Source: JANWWM01 sp046719715
GTDB taxonomy: Bacteria; Bacteroidota; Chlorobiia; Chlorobiales; Thermochlorobacteraceae
NCBI GenBank assembly: GCA_046719715.1
Contig: JBDNCJ010000013.1
Location: 1-58,541 of the forward strand
Direction of reading: 5' to 3'
Length of the DNA: 58,541 bases
Position numbers and translations under genes: made by a program
In this document: positions 26,634-34,210 of the stretch, in pieces
Numbering within the stretch: position 1 is the stretch's first letter
Layout of the letters: each line of letters begins with the position of its first letter
Notes under the pieces: generated by a model
Told to the model about the DNA's origin: nothing
Database searches by the model: none
Seen by the model: only the letters and a program-made list of their open reading frames with translations

Positions 26634-26969
26634 CTAAAACGTCGCAATCGCTTCGTCGACGGTGTTGAACGTGTCAAAGACTTTGACGAGGTTCGTAATA
26701 ACGAAGACGTTTTTGATGTTTTTTTCGATATTGCAGATTTTGAACTTTCCGCCCGCTTGCACGACGGTTGTCATGCCCGAAATCAACATTCCGATGCCTG
26801 ACGAATTGACATAAGTAACATCGCTCATATCGATGAGAATGTTTTTCTTGCCCGCGTCGAGAAGCGATTTCAATTTTTCTTTAAACTCGGCAATATCGCC
26901 GCCGCCGAGCAAATCGCCTTTGAGATGCAGAATCATAACGCCGTTTTTTTCCGACTCGCTGTATTTCAT
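26634..26969 (-). CDS. STAS-domain anti-sigma factor antagonist (SpoIIAA-like)
   Basis: 111 residues forming one STAS domain: NGVMILHLKGDLLGG strand, NILIDMSDVTYVNSSGIGML with the phosphorylatable Ser (S57), and GGKFKICNIEKNIKNVFVITNL. Such proteins bind switch kinases and are released or captured by Ser phosphorylation. No RsbW-type kinase or PP2C phosphatase gene is nearby. It follows the Cys-rich/roadblock-like gene by 11 bases, suggesting a functional pair. A terminator follows at 26569-26591. Confidence 0.88.
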   Translation of the reverse strand: MKYSESEKNGVMILHLKGDLLGGGDIAEFKEKLKSLLDAGKKNILIDMSDVTYVNSSGIGMLISGMTTVVQAGGKFKICNIEKNIKNVFVITNLVKVFDTFNTVDEAIATF

Positions 26970-26980
26970 TGATGTTGTGA

Positions 26981-27862
26981 TTAAGGTTTTGAAACTTCTC
27001 TCGAGAGTTCAGTGCCGAGTTTAACCATTAAACTATGAATTTTGGCAGGCAAAATGATGCGCGACACGCCGACAAGATACAGTTTTTCGCCGATTGAACG
27101 AATGGCGACGACGCCCTCGCTGTATTCTTTAATGACGCTGAGCAATCGGTTCAAGTTTGCCGCTTCGCCTTGTTCGGTAACGGCGAAAATTTCGTTGCCG
27201 ACAATGGCAGAGAGTGTTTCCAATTCATGCGGACGTGAGGAGGCGTGAACTAAAATCGTGCCGCCTTCGCTCATTAAAATCGCATGTTCCAGCCCTTCCG
27301 TTTCAACCATTCTGCCGAGCGTCTCTTTATACTTTTGGAATTTTTGGCGTATAGCGTCGGAGATAACTTCCGGCACGCGCTCGCGTCGCACCAACGGCGC
27401 TTCCTCTAAAAAAGTCGGTTGGCTTGAAACTTCAGGCAGGGTTTGCGAAACCGACGTCGCCATCGGAACGGGATTGAATCTATCAAGCAATTCCGGTCGC
27501 TCATTAAGCAATGAAACGATAAGCGGACGAATCGCCAGCATAATTTCAGAGATGCGCGTAACGGCACACTTCGGATTGATGCGCACGCACATCGAAATCG
27601 TGCAATAGCCTTCGGGCTCTTTGCATCGGGCGCGCTGTTGGTACTTCGCCGTCGGCTCTAAGCGTGAAAGAATATCGCCGCGCGAAATCGGCTTCTTCGT
27701 TGTTTGTGACTCCTCAATTAAAAAATCCCAATACTGCTTTTGAAGGTCTTTGAGTTGCTTGGCATCAAGACGGGTCAAGACCGATTTGTATTCCGCCTCG
27801 TTGTGCGCGTTCTTCAAGAGGTCTTGCTTGGCAAGCACGACGGCATCGAGGGTTTCACTCAT
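26981..27862 (-). CDS. Unknown protein with Cys cluster and C-terminal roadblock/LC7-like domain
   Basis: 293 residues, not recognised as a named family. Residues 1-75 are helical and charged. Residues 80-99 hold four cysteines spaced C-x6-C-x4-C-x6-C (ARCKEPEGYCTISMCVRINP, then KC), followed by VTRISEIMLAIRPLI, so a zinc or iron-sulfur site is possible. Residues ~190-290 (HAILMSEGGTILVHAS...ELETLSAIVGNEIFAVTEQG...GVVAIRSIGEKLYLVGVS) resemble a roadblock/LC7 domain, as in MglB-type GTPase regulators. The STAS gene follows in the same operon, so a signalling role is plausible (inference). No Ras-like GTPase is in the window. Confidence 0.6.
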   Translation of the reverse strand: MSETLDAVVLAKQDLLKNAHNEAEYKSVLTRLDAKQLKDLQKQYWDFLIEESQTTKKPISRGDILSRLEPTAKYQQRARCKEPEGYCTISMCVRINPKCAVTRISEIMLAIRPLIVSLLNERPELLDRFNPVPMATSVSQTLPEVSSQPTFLEEAPLVRRERVPEVISDAIRQKFQKYKETLGRMVETEGLEHAILMSEGGTILVHASSRPHELETLSAIVGNEIFAVTEQGEAANLNRLLSVIKEYSEGVVAIRSIGEKLYLVGVSRIILPAKIHSLMVKLGTELSREVSKP

Positions 27863-27920
27863 AGTGTAAGAAGTTCATTTGAAGTATTTGTAAATGTAAG
27901 GATTTCCTCGAAATTCAGGG

Positions 27921-28550
27921 TCACCTTATTTCACGCATAAGAAACGCCGAAACAGCACGAAGGGCTTTGCCGCGATGGCTGACGGCGTTTTTTTCGTCGA
28001 GCGTAAGTTCGGCAAACGTTTTTTGCGCGTCGTGTGAAAAGAAAACGGGGTCGTATCCGAATCCGCCCGCACCGCATGGCTTGGTGAGAATTTCGCCTTC
28101 GGCAACGCCTTCCAAGGTGGTTTCAAGAAACTGACCATGCCAATTGCCGACGAGTGCGACAACGGTTCGGAAGCGTGCGTTACGCTTCGTTGTGCCAGCA
28201 AGGTCTCGAAGTAATTTCTCGACGTTTTCGGCGTAGGTTGGTTTTCTGCCCAAGTCGGCTTCGGCGTAGCGTGCGGAATAGACGCCGGGCGCACCGTTGA
28301 GCGCGTCGACTTCCAACCCCGTATCGTCAGAAAGCACCAAGACGTCTCCGAACTTCGGCTGTGCGAAGCGGTAAATCTCGCGGGCTTTTTTGAGGGCGTT
28401 GCCTTCAAGCGTAGGCGCATCTTCCTTGACATCGGGCATATCGGGCAAGGCATCAAGCGCGTAAAGTCTTATGCCTGAAAGAGAGCGCAAGGCATGGCTG
28501 ATTTCTTTGACTTTATCGAGGTTGTGCGTGGCTAAAACGATGGCAGACAT
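27921..28550 (-). CDS. rdgB: Non-canonical purine NTP pyrophosphatase (RdgB/HAM1)
   Basis: 209 residues with the Ham1/RdgB motifs: IVLATHNLDKVKEI at the N-terminus, LVLSDDTGLEVDALNGAPGVYSARYA (catalytic Asp), GFGYDPVFF and KNAVSHRGKAL. It hydrolyses dITP, ITP and XTP to monophosphates. It starts 6 bases after the guanine deaminase-like gene, so the two purine enzymes are probably co-expressed at the tail of the dndC-like operon. Deamination of guanine gives xanthine, whose nucleotides RdgB removes; a metabolic link is an inference. Confidence 0.95.
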   Translation of the reverse strand: MSAIVLATHNLDKVKEISHALRSLSGIRLYALDALPDMPDVKEDAPTLEGNALKKAREIYRFAQPKFGDVLVLSDDTGLEVDALNGAPGVYSARYAEADLGRKPTYAENVEKLLRDLAGTTKRNARFRTVVALVGNWHGQFLETTLEGVAEGEILTKPCGAGGFGYDPVFFSHDAQKTFAELTLDEKNAVSHRGKALRAVSAFLMREIR

Positions 28551-28556
28551 TGAGGC

Positions 28557-29027
28557 TCAATATGGCTTTTTGGTGGTTGAGCGTTCCCAAGCGTGGAAGG
28601 CGGCGAGGGCGTCGTCGCGCAAGAGTTGCACGGTGGGAATTGTGCGTGCGGAAAGCTCGAGCGGAATTTCGTCGTAAATGAAGGCGTCATCAAAGCCGAT
28701 GCGAGCGGCATCGTGGCGCGTGTTGCCGAAGTAGATGCGGTCAAGTCGTGCCCAGTAAATCGCGCCTAAGCACATGGGGCATGGCTCGCAAGTGGTGTAA
28801 AGGTCGCAGCCGCGAAGTTCAAAGGTGTGAAGTGCGCGGCAGGCGTTGCGAATGGCGGTAACTTCGGCGTGGGCAGTCGGGTCGTTGAGGGTTGTAACTT
28901 GATTGGTGCCCGTTGCAATGATTTCACCGTTGCGAGCAACGAGTGCGGCGAAAGGTCCGCCCACTCCAAGTTCGACATTTTCAAGCGAGAGTCGAATCGC
29001 CTCGCGCATTAGGGCTTCATGGGTCAT
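28557..29027 (-). CDS. guaD: Guanine deaminase-like nucleoside/base deaminase (GuaD family)
   Basis: 156 residues from ATG 29027, of the cytidine/deoxycytidylate deaminase fold. Zinc site HAEV (catalytic Glu) and PCPMC. The blocks NDPTAHAEVTAIRNAC, YTTCEPCPMCLGAIYWAR, ARIGFDDAFIYDEI and a C-terminal aromatic tail (KKPY) closely match Bacillus subtilis GuaD, which converts guanine to xanthine, better than they match TadA. The ATG overlaps the HNH gene stop (ATGA at 29024-29027), so translation is coupled to the defence-like cassette. An ATG at 29057 is also in frame but would overlap the HNH gene by 34 bases and adds residues foreign to the family. Confidence 0.85.
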   Translation of the reverse strand: MTHEALMREAIRLSLENVELGVGGPFAALVARNGEIIATGTNQVTTLNDPTAHAEVTAIRNACRALHTFELRGCDLYTTCEPCPMCLGAIYWARLDRIYFGNTRHDAARIGFDDAFIYDEIPLELSARTIPTVQLLRDDALAAFHAWERSTTKKPY

Positions 29028-30010
29028 GAAAGTGTTGATAAGTTTGGATTCAGCCATCGCTCAAACCGATGCGCTCTATGCCAAGCAAAATTTTCAAGAG
29101 CGGGGAAAAACTCTTTATTGTTCGGAAGTTGAAATCGCTTGCCTGAAAATTGCCGAAGGTTAAACATTGAGTCGCTGTTCTCGACGAAATGATTCGAGAC
29201 AACAACGCGATAAGTATCGTCAACTGTGATTAAACCTCTGTCAAAGGCGCGATGCAAGTTTGGGCAAAGGGCGATTCCATTTGAAATCGTGTCGTCGTAA
29301 GAGATTTTGAACGGAATAATATGGCAGGCATCAATCATTGAAATATCCGCAACCGCCGTTACCTTCATTCCCGAAATCGCACAAGTATAGTTATAGATTT
29401 GTGGAACTTTTTTCTTGAAAGACCCGCCTCGCGAGAAAACCTCTTCCTCGTCGTTTGAGGCGAGTGCTTGCTCTATTTCCTTTTTATACTCACTGGGAGA
29501 GAGATGCAAAATTTTATCCTCAATTTGTTGAAGATATTCACCGCGTTTGGAAAGATAAGCCGCTTTTTGTGCAGGAAAGTAAGTATCAAGAAGAACTTGA
29601 CGCAAAATCTCGCGGCTTTCTTTTTCTAAAAGCAGTTGAAAGAGATTTTCGGGGAGTTCTGCATACTCAATCGCTTCGTTCAGATGCGCAAAATTTCGCA
29701 TTGTTCCTCTCATGGCGACGGCGTTTTCGTAGCCCTCTTTGGCATGCAACTTCCAAAATCTATCACTTGTGAGATGATAAAATGGAAGTGCAAATCGCGG
29801 TTGAAAGGTATCCGAAGCTAAGATTGACCAATTTTCTTTGAACGTGGCGACAAGTTCAGGTGTGATAAAAACTTTGTTCGTTTGAATATAACCGTGCGCG
29901 ACGCACTCAATCACGGAAAGCAGAAGAATCGGCTTATGAGGCGCAAATCCTGCATGCGCTCTATCTACGCGAAGTTTTTGAAATTTTTGAATGTAGTGTT
30001 GGAGGCTCAT
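29024..30010 (-). CDS. Two-domain HNH endonuclease (COG3440-like; possible sulfur-sensing N-domain)
   Basis: 328 residues. The C-terminal HNH_2-type nuclease domain (about 205-275) shows TCAISGM, DACHIIPF (H230) and NGIALCPNLHRAFDRGLI (N244, H253). The N-terminal domain (1-130), with APHKPILLLSVIE, ELVATFKENW and LPFYHLTSDRFWKL, is typical of COG3440-type predicted restriction endonucleases. It resembles the DNA sulfur-binding domain described in ScoMcrA-type enzymes that cut phosphorothioated DNA; this is my recognition of pattern, not a search result. The gene overlaps the ATPase gene upstream and guaD downstream by ATGA junctions. Its neighbourhood with a DndC-like protein suggests a nuclease that senses the presence or absence of DNA sulfur. 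Confidence 0.8.
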   Translation of the reverse strand: MSLQHYIQKFQKLRVDRAHAGFAPHKPILLLSVIECVAHGYIQTNKVFITPELVATFKENWSILASDTFQPRFALPFYHLTSDRFWKLHAKEGYENAVAMRGTMRNFAHLNEAIEYAELPENLFQLLLEKESREILRQVLLDTYFPAQKAAYLSKRGEYLQQIEDKILHLSPSEYKKEIEQALASNDEEEVFSRGGSFKKKVPQIYNYTCAISGMKVTAVADISMIDACHIIPFKISYDDTISNGIALCPNLHRAFDRGLITVDDTYRVVVSNHFVENSDSMFNLRQFSGKRFQLPNNKEFFPALENFAWHRAHRFERWLNPNLSTLS

Positions 30011-31092
30011 AAACCAATTTTTGAAGACTCAAAAAAATCGTTAATGACGCCGACGTCGATTTTATCAAGATCATGTTCAAGCGCGAAATAAAGCAGTTCG
30101 GATAGGTCGCTGTTAATTCGTCGCGGCAGTCGTTCCACGAATGGAATTTTTTCCAACACCGCTTTCAACGCCGTTTCCTCAAAGGGCGCGTAGCCGCCTG
30201 AATGGATTTGATAGGCGTTTAAGAGGTCTTTGCAGTAGCGCAAGGCTTCGTCGAGGGTGAGTTGCGGAAAGTGAATTTTTCGATTAATACGGCTCCAAAG
30301 CGCGTCGCGCAGAAAAATTTTCACATCATCTTCGGCGTTGGTGGCGAGGCTGAAATTCATCACGCACAAGAAGCGTTCCGAGAGCGTGTCGATAAGGTCG
30401 CGCAAGGATTGCGTGAAAGTTACGGCTTGTTTGGAATTGAAGTAAAGCAAGTCTTCCATTTCGTCAATCCAGAGCGCGAGTTTCTGTTCGCTTTGATTGG
30501 TGCCGATAAAGCACAGCAAAATGCCGCAGAGCACGCGGATATAATCCGTATCGGATTCAATAGCACGCGAGAGACCTAATTTTTTGAGTTCCGTTTTACT
30601 GGCTGTTCCAAAAATGTATTTCGATATCAAAGCGCTTTTCGCTTCGTCAGTTTCGCCAAGCGCAAGGACGGCTTCGGCAAATTCCTTGCTTCGGAGATGC
30701 TGTTTCAGAAAGTTTAGTGCGTCGTCGTTTCCAACTGTTTCTTGAAATGTTCTTACCCTCGATTTAACGCTGTCTAAGTCGAGCGCATCTAAAATGTCCT
30801 TAAAAAATTGTTCAATCGCGGTTGCGCCGTCTTTTGGCAACCGCACATAGATATGCGTAATGTCCTTTTGGGTTTGGGCGAAGTAATAGGACGCGAATGT
30901 TTTACCGCCGCCCCATTGCCCCCAATTGAGGACGACAAGGCGCGCATTGCCAAAGTCTCGATACGCTTTTTCAAGATTTTTCTTAATGCCTTCCGCGCCC
31001 GCCCAAACGAGTCGGCGTGAGTCCGTTGCAACGGCGGGCGTAATATCTTCAAAGGGATTCGCTTTTAAGTTAAGCGCGCTAAAGTCCGTCAT
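30007..31092 (-). CDS. AAA+/ORC-like ATPase of the DndC-associated cassette
   Basis: 361 residues from ATG 31092, which has a GGAG Shine-Dalgarno just upstream; a TTG at 31110 is in frame and overlaps the PIN stop. The layout is like ORC/Cdc6 or ExeA-type P-loop ATPases: lead-in ANPFEDITPA...RLVWAGAEGIKKNLEKAY, Walker A GQWGGGKT (58-65), Walker B LALWIDEMEDL (D210, E211), a sensor-1-like CVMNFSLATN, arginines in LWSRI and RLPRRINSDLSELL, and a helical C-terminal lid. It probably uses ATP to load or move a partner on DNA. It does not resemble DndD (SMC-like) or BrxC in size or motifs. It overlaps the HNH gene by ATGA. Confidence 0.82.
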   Translation of the reverse strand: MTDFSALNLKANPFEDITPAVATDSRRLVWAGAEGIKKNLEKAYRDFGNARLVVLNWGQWGGGKTFASYYFAQTQKDITHIYVRLPKDGATAIEQFFKDILDALDLDSVKSRVRTFQETVGNDDALNFLKQHLRSKEFAEAVLALGETDEAKSALISKYIFGTASKTELKKLGLSRAIESDTDYIRVLCGILLCFIGTNQSEQKLALWIDEMEDLLYFNSKQAVTFTQSLRDLIDTLSERFLCVMNFSLATNAEDDVKIFLRDALWSRINRKIHFPQLTLDEALRYCKDLLNAYQIHSGGYAPFEETALKAVLEKIPFVERLPRRINSDLSELLYFALEHDLDKIDVGVINDFFESSKIGL

Positions 31093-31106
31093 AGTGTTGT
31101 TCTCCG

Positions 31107-31745
31107 TCAAGGTTCAACAATTGCTTTAATTCGGTCAAGGTGTTCTCTGTATCTCTTAATCGTCTCTTGCCGTTCCCTTGTTTTTTCCTCTTTCATTCTT
31201 GGGTCGTCGGTTGCCAGCGCGCTGTTCAAATCATTAAGCGCGGTTTGAGCGACTTCATAGCTAAACGTCTTTTCTGCGTTGTTGCTCCTGCCGTTCAGAA
31301 GATAAAGAAACAAGACGACATCAAGCGACGACCATATCAGCGCAATCGGAAATGCAGGAAACAAGTTTGAAAAAATGTTCCGCTTTGCGCTTATATCGTC
31401 AATGAGAAAAATCAATCCGCGTTGCTTTTTTTCAAGAAATAAATCCAACATTACAGCGAAGTTGTGCTTTTCACCTTTGTCTTTTGAAATTTGCGCGACG
31501 TTTCCAAACAGGCTTTGCTCATACTCGTCCATTTTAGATTTGTTGATGGGATACACTTGTGCATTTGAAACGAGAGGCTGTCTGCGACCGGCGTTCACTT
31601 CTGTATGCACTTTTGAGCTAAACCGAAAGACAACTTGATTTGATAATAGTTCAAGCAACGTTTTTCCTGCACCGGTGTTGATTTGACATCGGGAGAGATA
31701 ATTGCAACTCGATGCGTCAATGATGCACGTCAATTTTTGAGGCAT
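31107..31745 (-). CDS. PIN-like predicted nuclease of the DndC-associated cassette
   Basis: 212 residues. The first strand TCIIDASSCNYLSR carries D10. Further acidic residues are spaced as in PIN domains: E49 (VHTEVN), E92 (KGEKHNFAVMLDLFL) and D116/D117 (LIFLIDDISAKRNIF, the usual xTDDxxAR motif). Residues 130-150 are hydrophobic and 175-212 are a charged helix that could be a coiled coil. PIN proteins are metal-dependent RNases or DNases. No small antitoxin gene is adjacent, so it is more likely an effector or subunit of the surrounding system than a VapC toxin. A/T-rich codon choice looks stronger here than in flanking housekeeping genes (visual impression). Confidence 0.65.
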   Translation of the reverse strand: MPQKLTCIIDASSCNYLSRCQINTGAGKTLLELLSNQVVFRFSSKVHTEVNAGRRQPLVSNAQVYPINKSKMDEYEQSLFGNVAQISKDKGEKHNFAVMLDLFLEKKQRGLIFLIDDISAKRNIFSNLFPAFPIALIWSSLDVVLFLYLLNGRSNNAEKTFSYEVAQTALNDLNSALATDDPRMKEEKTRERQETIKRYREHLDRIKAIVEP

Positions 31746-31750
31746 AACGT

Positions 31751-32878
31751 TTATCGCAGGTTGTAGGTGATATAACTTTCGTTTTCGCGGGCGGCGCGGC
31801 GCGCGGAGTATGCGCGACCCCCGAGAAGAAAATTATTTTCAAGCGTTGATTCAAGGTCGGCAAGTTCCGCGATGATGTGATGCTGTGCCGCGAGCGATAT
31901 GGAAAGATAAAGCAACGTGGCGTAGAGTGGCAAGCGCATCGCGCCGTCGTTTCCAAAGAGGGCATCGGCGTTTTTCAAGAGCGGCAGAAGCAAATCGGCT
32001 TTCGTCTCTGTGGCGAGGCTGTTCCACAGTTGGAACGGCGTTGATGGAAGAATCAAACGACAAAATACGCGTGTCGCCTCGCGCTCAATCCACCCTTGAT
32101 TGATTTCTCGCAACGCGCAACCTTCAAGCATTGGGAGCGACCTGAAGAAACGAAGCCCCTCCTGCGACAATTCAAAGCGATTCGGCGAAAGCGCGCCTAA
32201 ATCTTCCAACCACGCCAAGCGCGTCGGAACAAGGTGCTTGTGCCTTAACTTTTCATCTTTCAAGTGCTTTGGCTGCGCGCGTATCTCTCGGTCAGCGTCT
32301 TGAATGAGGAGTTTGGATAAATCATTTGCGAGGCGTTGTTTTTGTTTCCGTCGTTCCGCTTGCGCCGTTTCAAAGCGTTTTTGCAAATCGGCTTTGGACG
32401 AAGCGCCGTCTAAAATCAGAGCGAGAAGCGTAATCAGCGTATCGCCGTCGTTTTTGAAAAGTTGATGTAAGTAAAAAAGTTTTTCGGCGGCGGAAAGCGC
32501 GACGTCGGTTGTTGGAGTTTCTTTGATAAGATGATTGAGTAGAAAACCCAGCCTTGAATTGCGAATCGCGTCGCCCTGAACGGAAATCCATTTCATTGAT
32601 GCGGCGAACGAGAGGTAATGTCCGAAGGCGGTTGTCGGTTTGCCTTCTTTCGTGGTCAGTGTTCCGTTTCGTTCGGCGTAATCTTCATTGCCATGCAGGG
32701 CGTTGCTCCACGCCGACATTTTGGCTTTGAGAATTTCTTTATGAAGCGTGTATTCGCCAAGCGTTTGAACCGTGACGCTACATATTCGCAGGATTCGGAC
32801 GGAGGTGTTCACCCCGCTGAGAACGCGGTAGCCGTCAACACGTGAAACGGTTGTGGGTGTGGGCGCGGCGTTCATCAT
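31751..32878 (-). CDS. Unknown protein of the DndC-associated cassette
   Basis: 375 residues that I do not recognise. Visible features: SAWSNALHGN...TAFGHYLSFAASMKWI (55-100), a likely helical stretch ILDGASSKADLQKRFETAQAERRKQKQRL (~155-185) with coiled-coil character, and a winged-helix-like segment LVPTRLAWLEDLGALSPNRFELSQEGLRFF (~216-245). The C-terminal third is helical. It starts within the stop of the DndC-like gene (ATGATGA) and ends 5 bases before the PIN gene, so it is made in step with them. It may be the DNA-binding or scaffold subunit. It lacks the motifs I know for DndB, DndE, DUF4007 (SspB) or PglZ. Confidence 0.7.
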   Translation of the reverse strand: MMNAAPTPTTVSRVDGYRVLSGVNTSVRILRICSVTVQTLGEYTLHKEILKAKMSAWSNALHGNEDYAERNGTLTTKEGKPTTAFGHYLSFAASMKWISVQGDAIRNSRLGFLLNHLIKETPTTDVALSAAEKLFYLHQLFKNDGDTLITLLALILDGASSKADLQKRFETAQAERRKQKQRLANDLSKLLIQDADREIRAQPKHLKDEKLRHKHLVPTRLAWLEDLGALSPNRFELSQEGLRFFRSLPMLEGCALREINQGWIEREATRVFCRLILPSTPFQLWNSLATETKADLLLPLLKNADALFGNDGAMRLPLYATLLYLSISLAAQHHIIAELADLESTLENNFLLGGRAYSARRAARENESYITYNLR

Positions 32879-34206
32879 TCTTGCAAAGATTCTGACGCAT
32901 ATTTTTCAATTTTCTTTTGAATATCGTCCAAGATGTTGCGTCGGCGCAGAAGCGCGGCGTGGTCGCGCTCTAAGATCATGAGCGTGCGAATGTGGTCGGG
33001 ATTGACCTTGTGATGCTCTGCGACTTCGCGGAGCAACTCGAGTTCTTCTTCTTCGCGCGTTTTTTGCAAACGGTTCATCATTGAAAGTTTCCTCCCTTTG
33101 GCTTCTTCATAAAGTTCAGCAACGCTGTATTCAAAATTTCCTTGAAACTGCCATTGCAGTTGAATGGATGCGAGTTCGGCTTTGGTGATGAGCGGCGTGC
33201 CGGTTTTCGCTTCAATGACGGATTCAATCGTCAAGAGTTCTTTCAGCAATTCGGCGCGGACGCTGAACAAAAACGCGCCTTTACGGTTGGAATAGGTTTC
33301 GCTTTTATCAAAGCGTTTCGTTTCGTCGTTGCGATATGCGGCAAGTTTATCGCGGAAGTCCAAAAGCGGCTCCATCCAATCCTCGCCGTTTTCAATCAAG
33401 TTTTCCATTGATTTATCCTTATCAACAACAGTGCAAACCCAACAGCCAAACCGAGAACTACCGCAGCTCGGCGTAGAGGTATCAATGACGAGCGGGCATT
33501 CCGTCGCGTTCGGCGAGGCGTTGCGATAGAGCGTAACGAGTTTTTTATGGTCGCCGCCCCAAAATGAAGGAACGGACATTAAGTATTCCCAAACGCTGTT
33601 CGTTTCCCAATCGTGAATCGGCGCATATACCCAAGCGTTTGGAAGCGAATGTTTGCGGAACTTCATTCCTTCAAACCCTAAATCGTATTCTTTCATCGAT
33701 TTGGCGCGGTTCGCCGATTCCATCGAGCGTGTTCCCAAAACGATAATCGCTTTGCCATGCTTGCTCACTTGTGAGAGAATGTAGTCGTTGGTGGGGTTAA
33801 TTTTCATTCTATCCGTGCACCAACGAAACCAACGGTTCGGCGAGGGATACCCCTTGCCGAGAAGATTCACCCAAAAGCGGTCTTCTAATTTCGGCGTAAC
33901 TTTGACGGTTTGAAATAAATCGGGGTGATGCCCAAAGACTTTGGCTTTTCCGGCGTGTCGAATAAGGTCGAGTTGCCCGTCGACGTAATCGACGATGGCG
34001 GGATTTTCGACAAGCGTGTCGTTGGAAAGCACGTGAACTTCTTTGGTGAGTTTCTCTCTGGGTAATTTCGAGAGTGCGTATAAGATGAGATTAACGACGG
34101 TGGTTGAGTCCTTCCCGCCCGAATAGCCGATGACCCAAGGCGTGTTATCGGAGCAGTATTGTTCTCCGATTTCTTGCGAGAGCGATTCAATTTTTTCTTT
34201 AAGCAT
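32875..34206 (-). CDS. dndC: DndC-like PAPS-reductase family protein (DNA sulfur modification)
   Basis: 443 residues. The N-terminal ATP pyrophosphatase P-loop is SGGKDST (29-35) after PWVIGY. Further DndC-type features: RWCTDRMKINP (C130), VLGTRSMESANRAKSM, APIHDWETNSVWEYL, and the iron-sulfur block C237...PSCGSSRFGCWVCTVV (C248, C255, C258). The C-terminal ~150 residues are helical (KTREEEELELLREVAEHHKV...RRNILDDIQKK). DndC/SspD activate DNA for sulfur incorporation in phosphorothioation. The wording fits DndC better than a plain PAPS reductase or BREX-associated member. It heads the operon, has a good promoter and seems to give a leaderless mRNA. DndA, DndB, DndD and DndE are not seen in the window. 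Confidence 0.87.
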   Translation of the reverse strand: MLKEKIESLSQEIGEQYCSDNTPWVIGYSGGKDSTTVVNLILYALSKLPREKLTKEVHVLSNDTLVENPAIVDYVDGQLDLIRHAGKAKVFGHHPDLFQTVKVTPKLEDRFWVNLLGKGYPSPNRWFRWCTDRMKINPTNDYILSQVSKHGKAIIVLGTRSMESANRAKSMKEYDLGFEGMKFRKHSLPNAWVYAPIHDWETNSVWEYLMSVPSFWGGDHKKLVTLYRNASPNATECPLVIDTSTPSCGSSRFGCWVCTVVDKDKSMENLIENGEDWMEPLLDFRDKLAAYRNDETKRFDKSETYSNRKGAFLFSVRAELLKELLTIESVIEAKTGTPLITKAELASIQLQWQFQGNFEYSVAELYEEAKGRKLSMMNRLQKTREEEELELLREVAEHHKVNPDHIRTLMILERDHAALLRRRNILDDIQKKIEKYASESLQE

Positions 34207-34210
34207 ATTG

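Noticed and set aside
31107..31745. VapC toxin of a toxin-antitoxin pair
   Set aside because: No antitoxin-like small gene adjoins it; both neighbours are large proteins in a coupled operon.
29024..34206. Complete BREX, Dnd or Ssp system
   Set aside because: No PglX, PglZ, BrxC, DndB, DndD, DndE, DndA/IscS or SspE-like protein is visible in or near the cassette; only the DndC-like member is shared.
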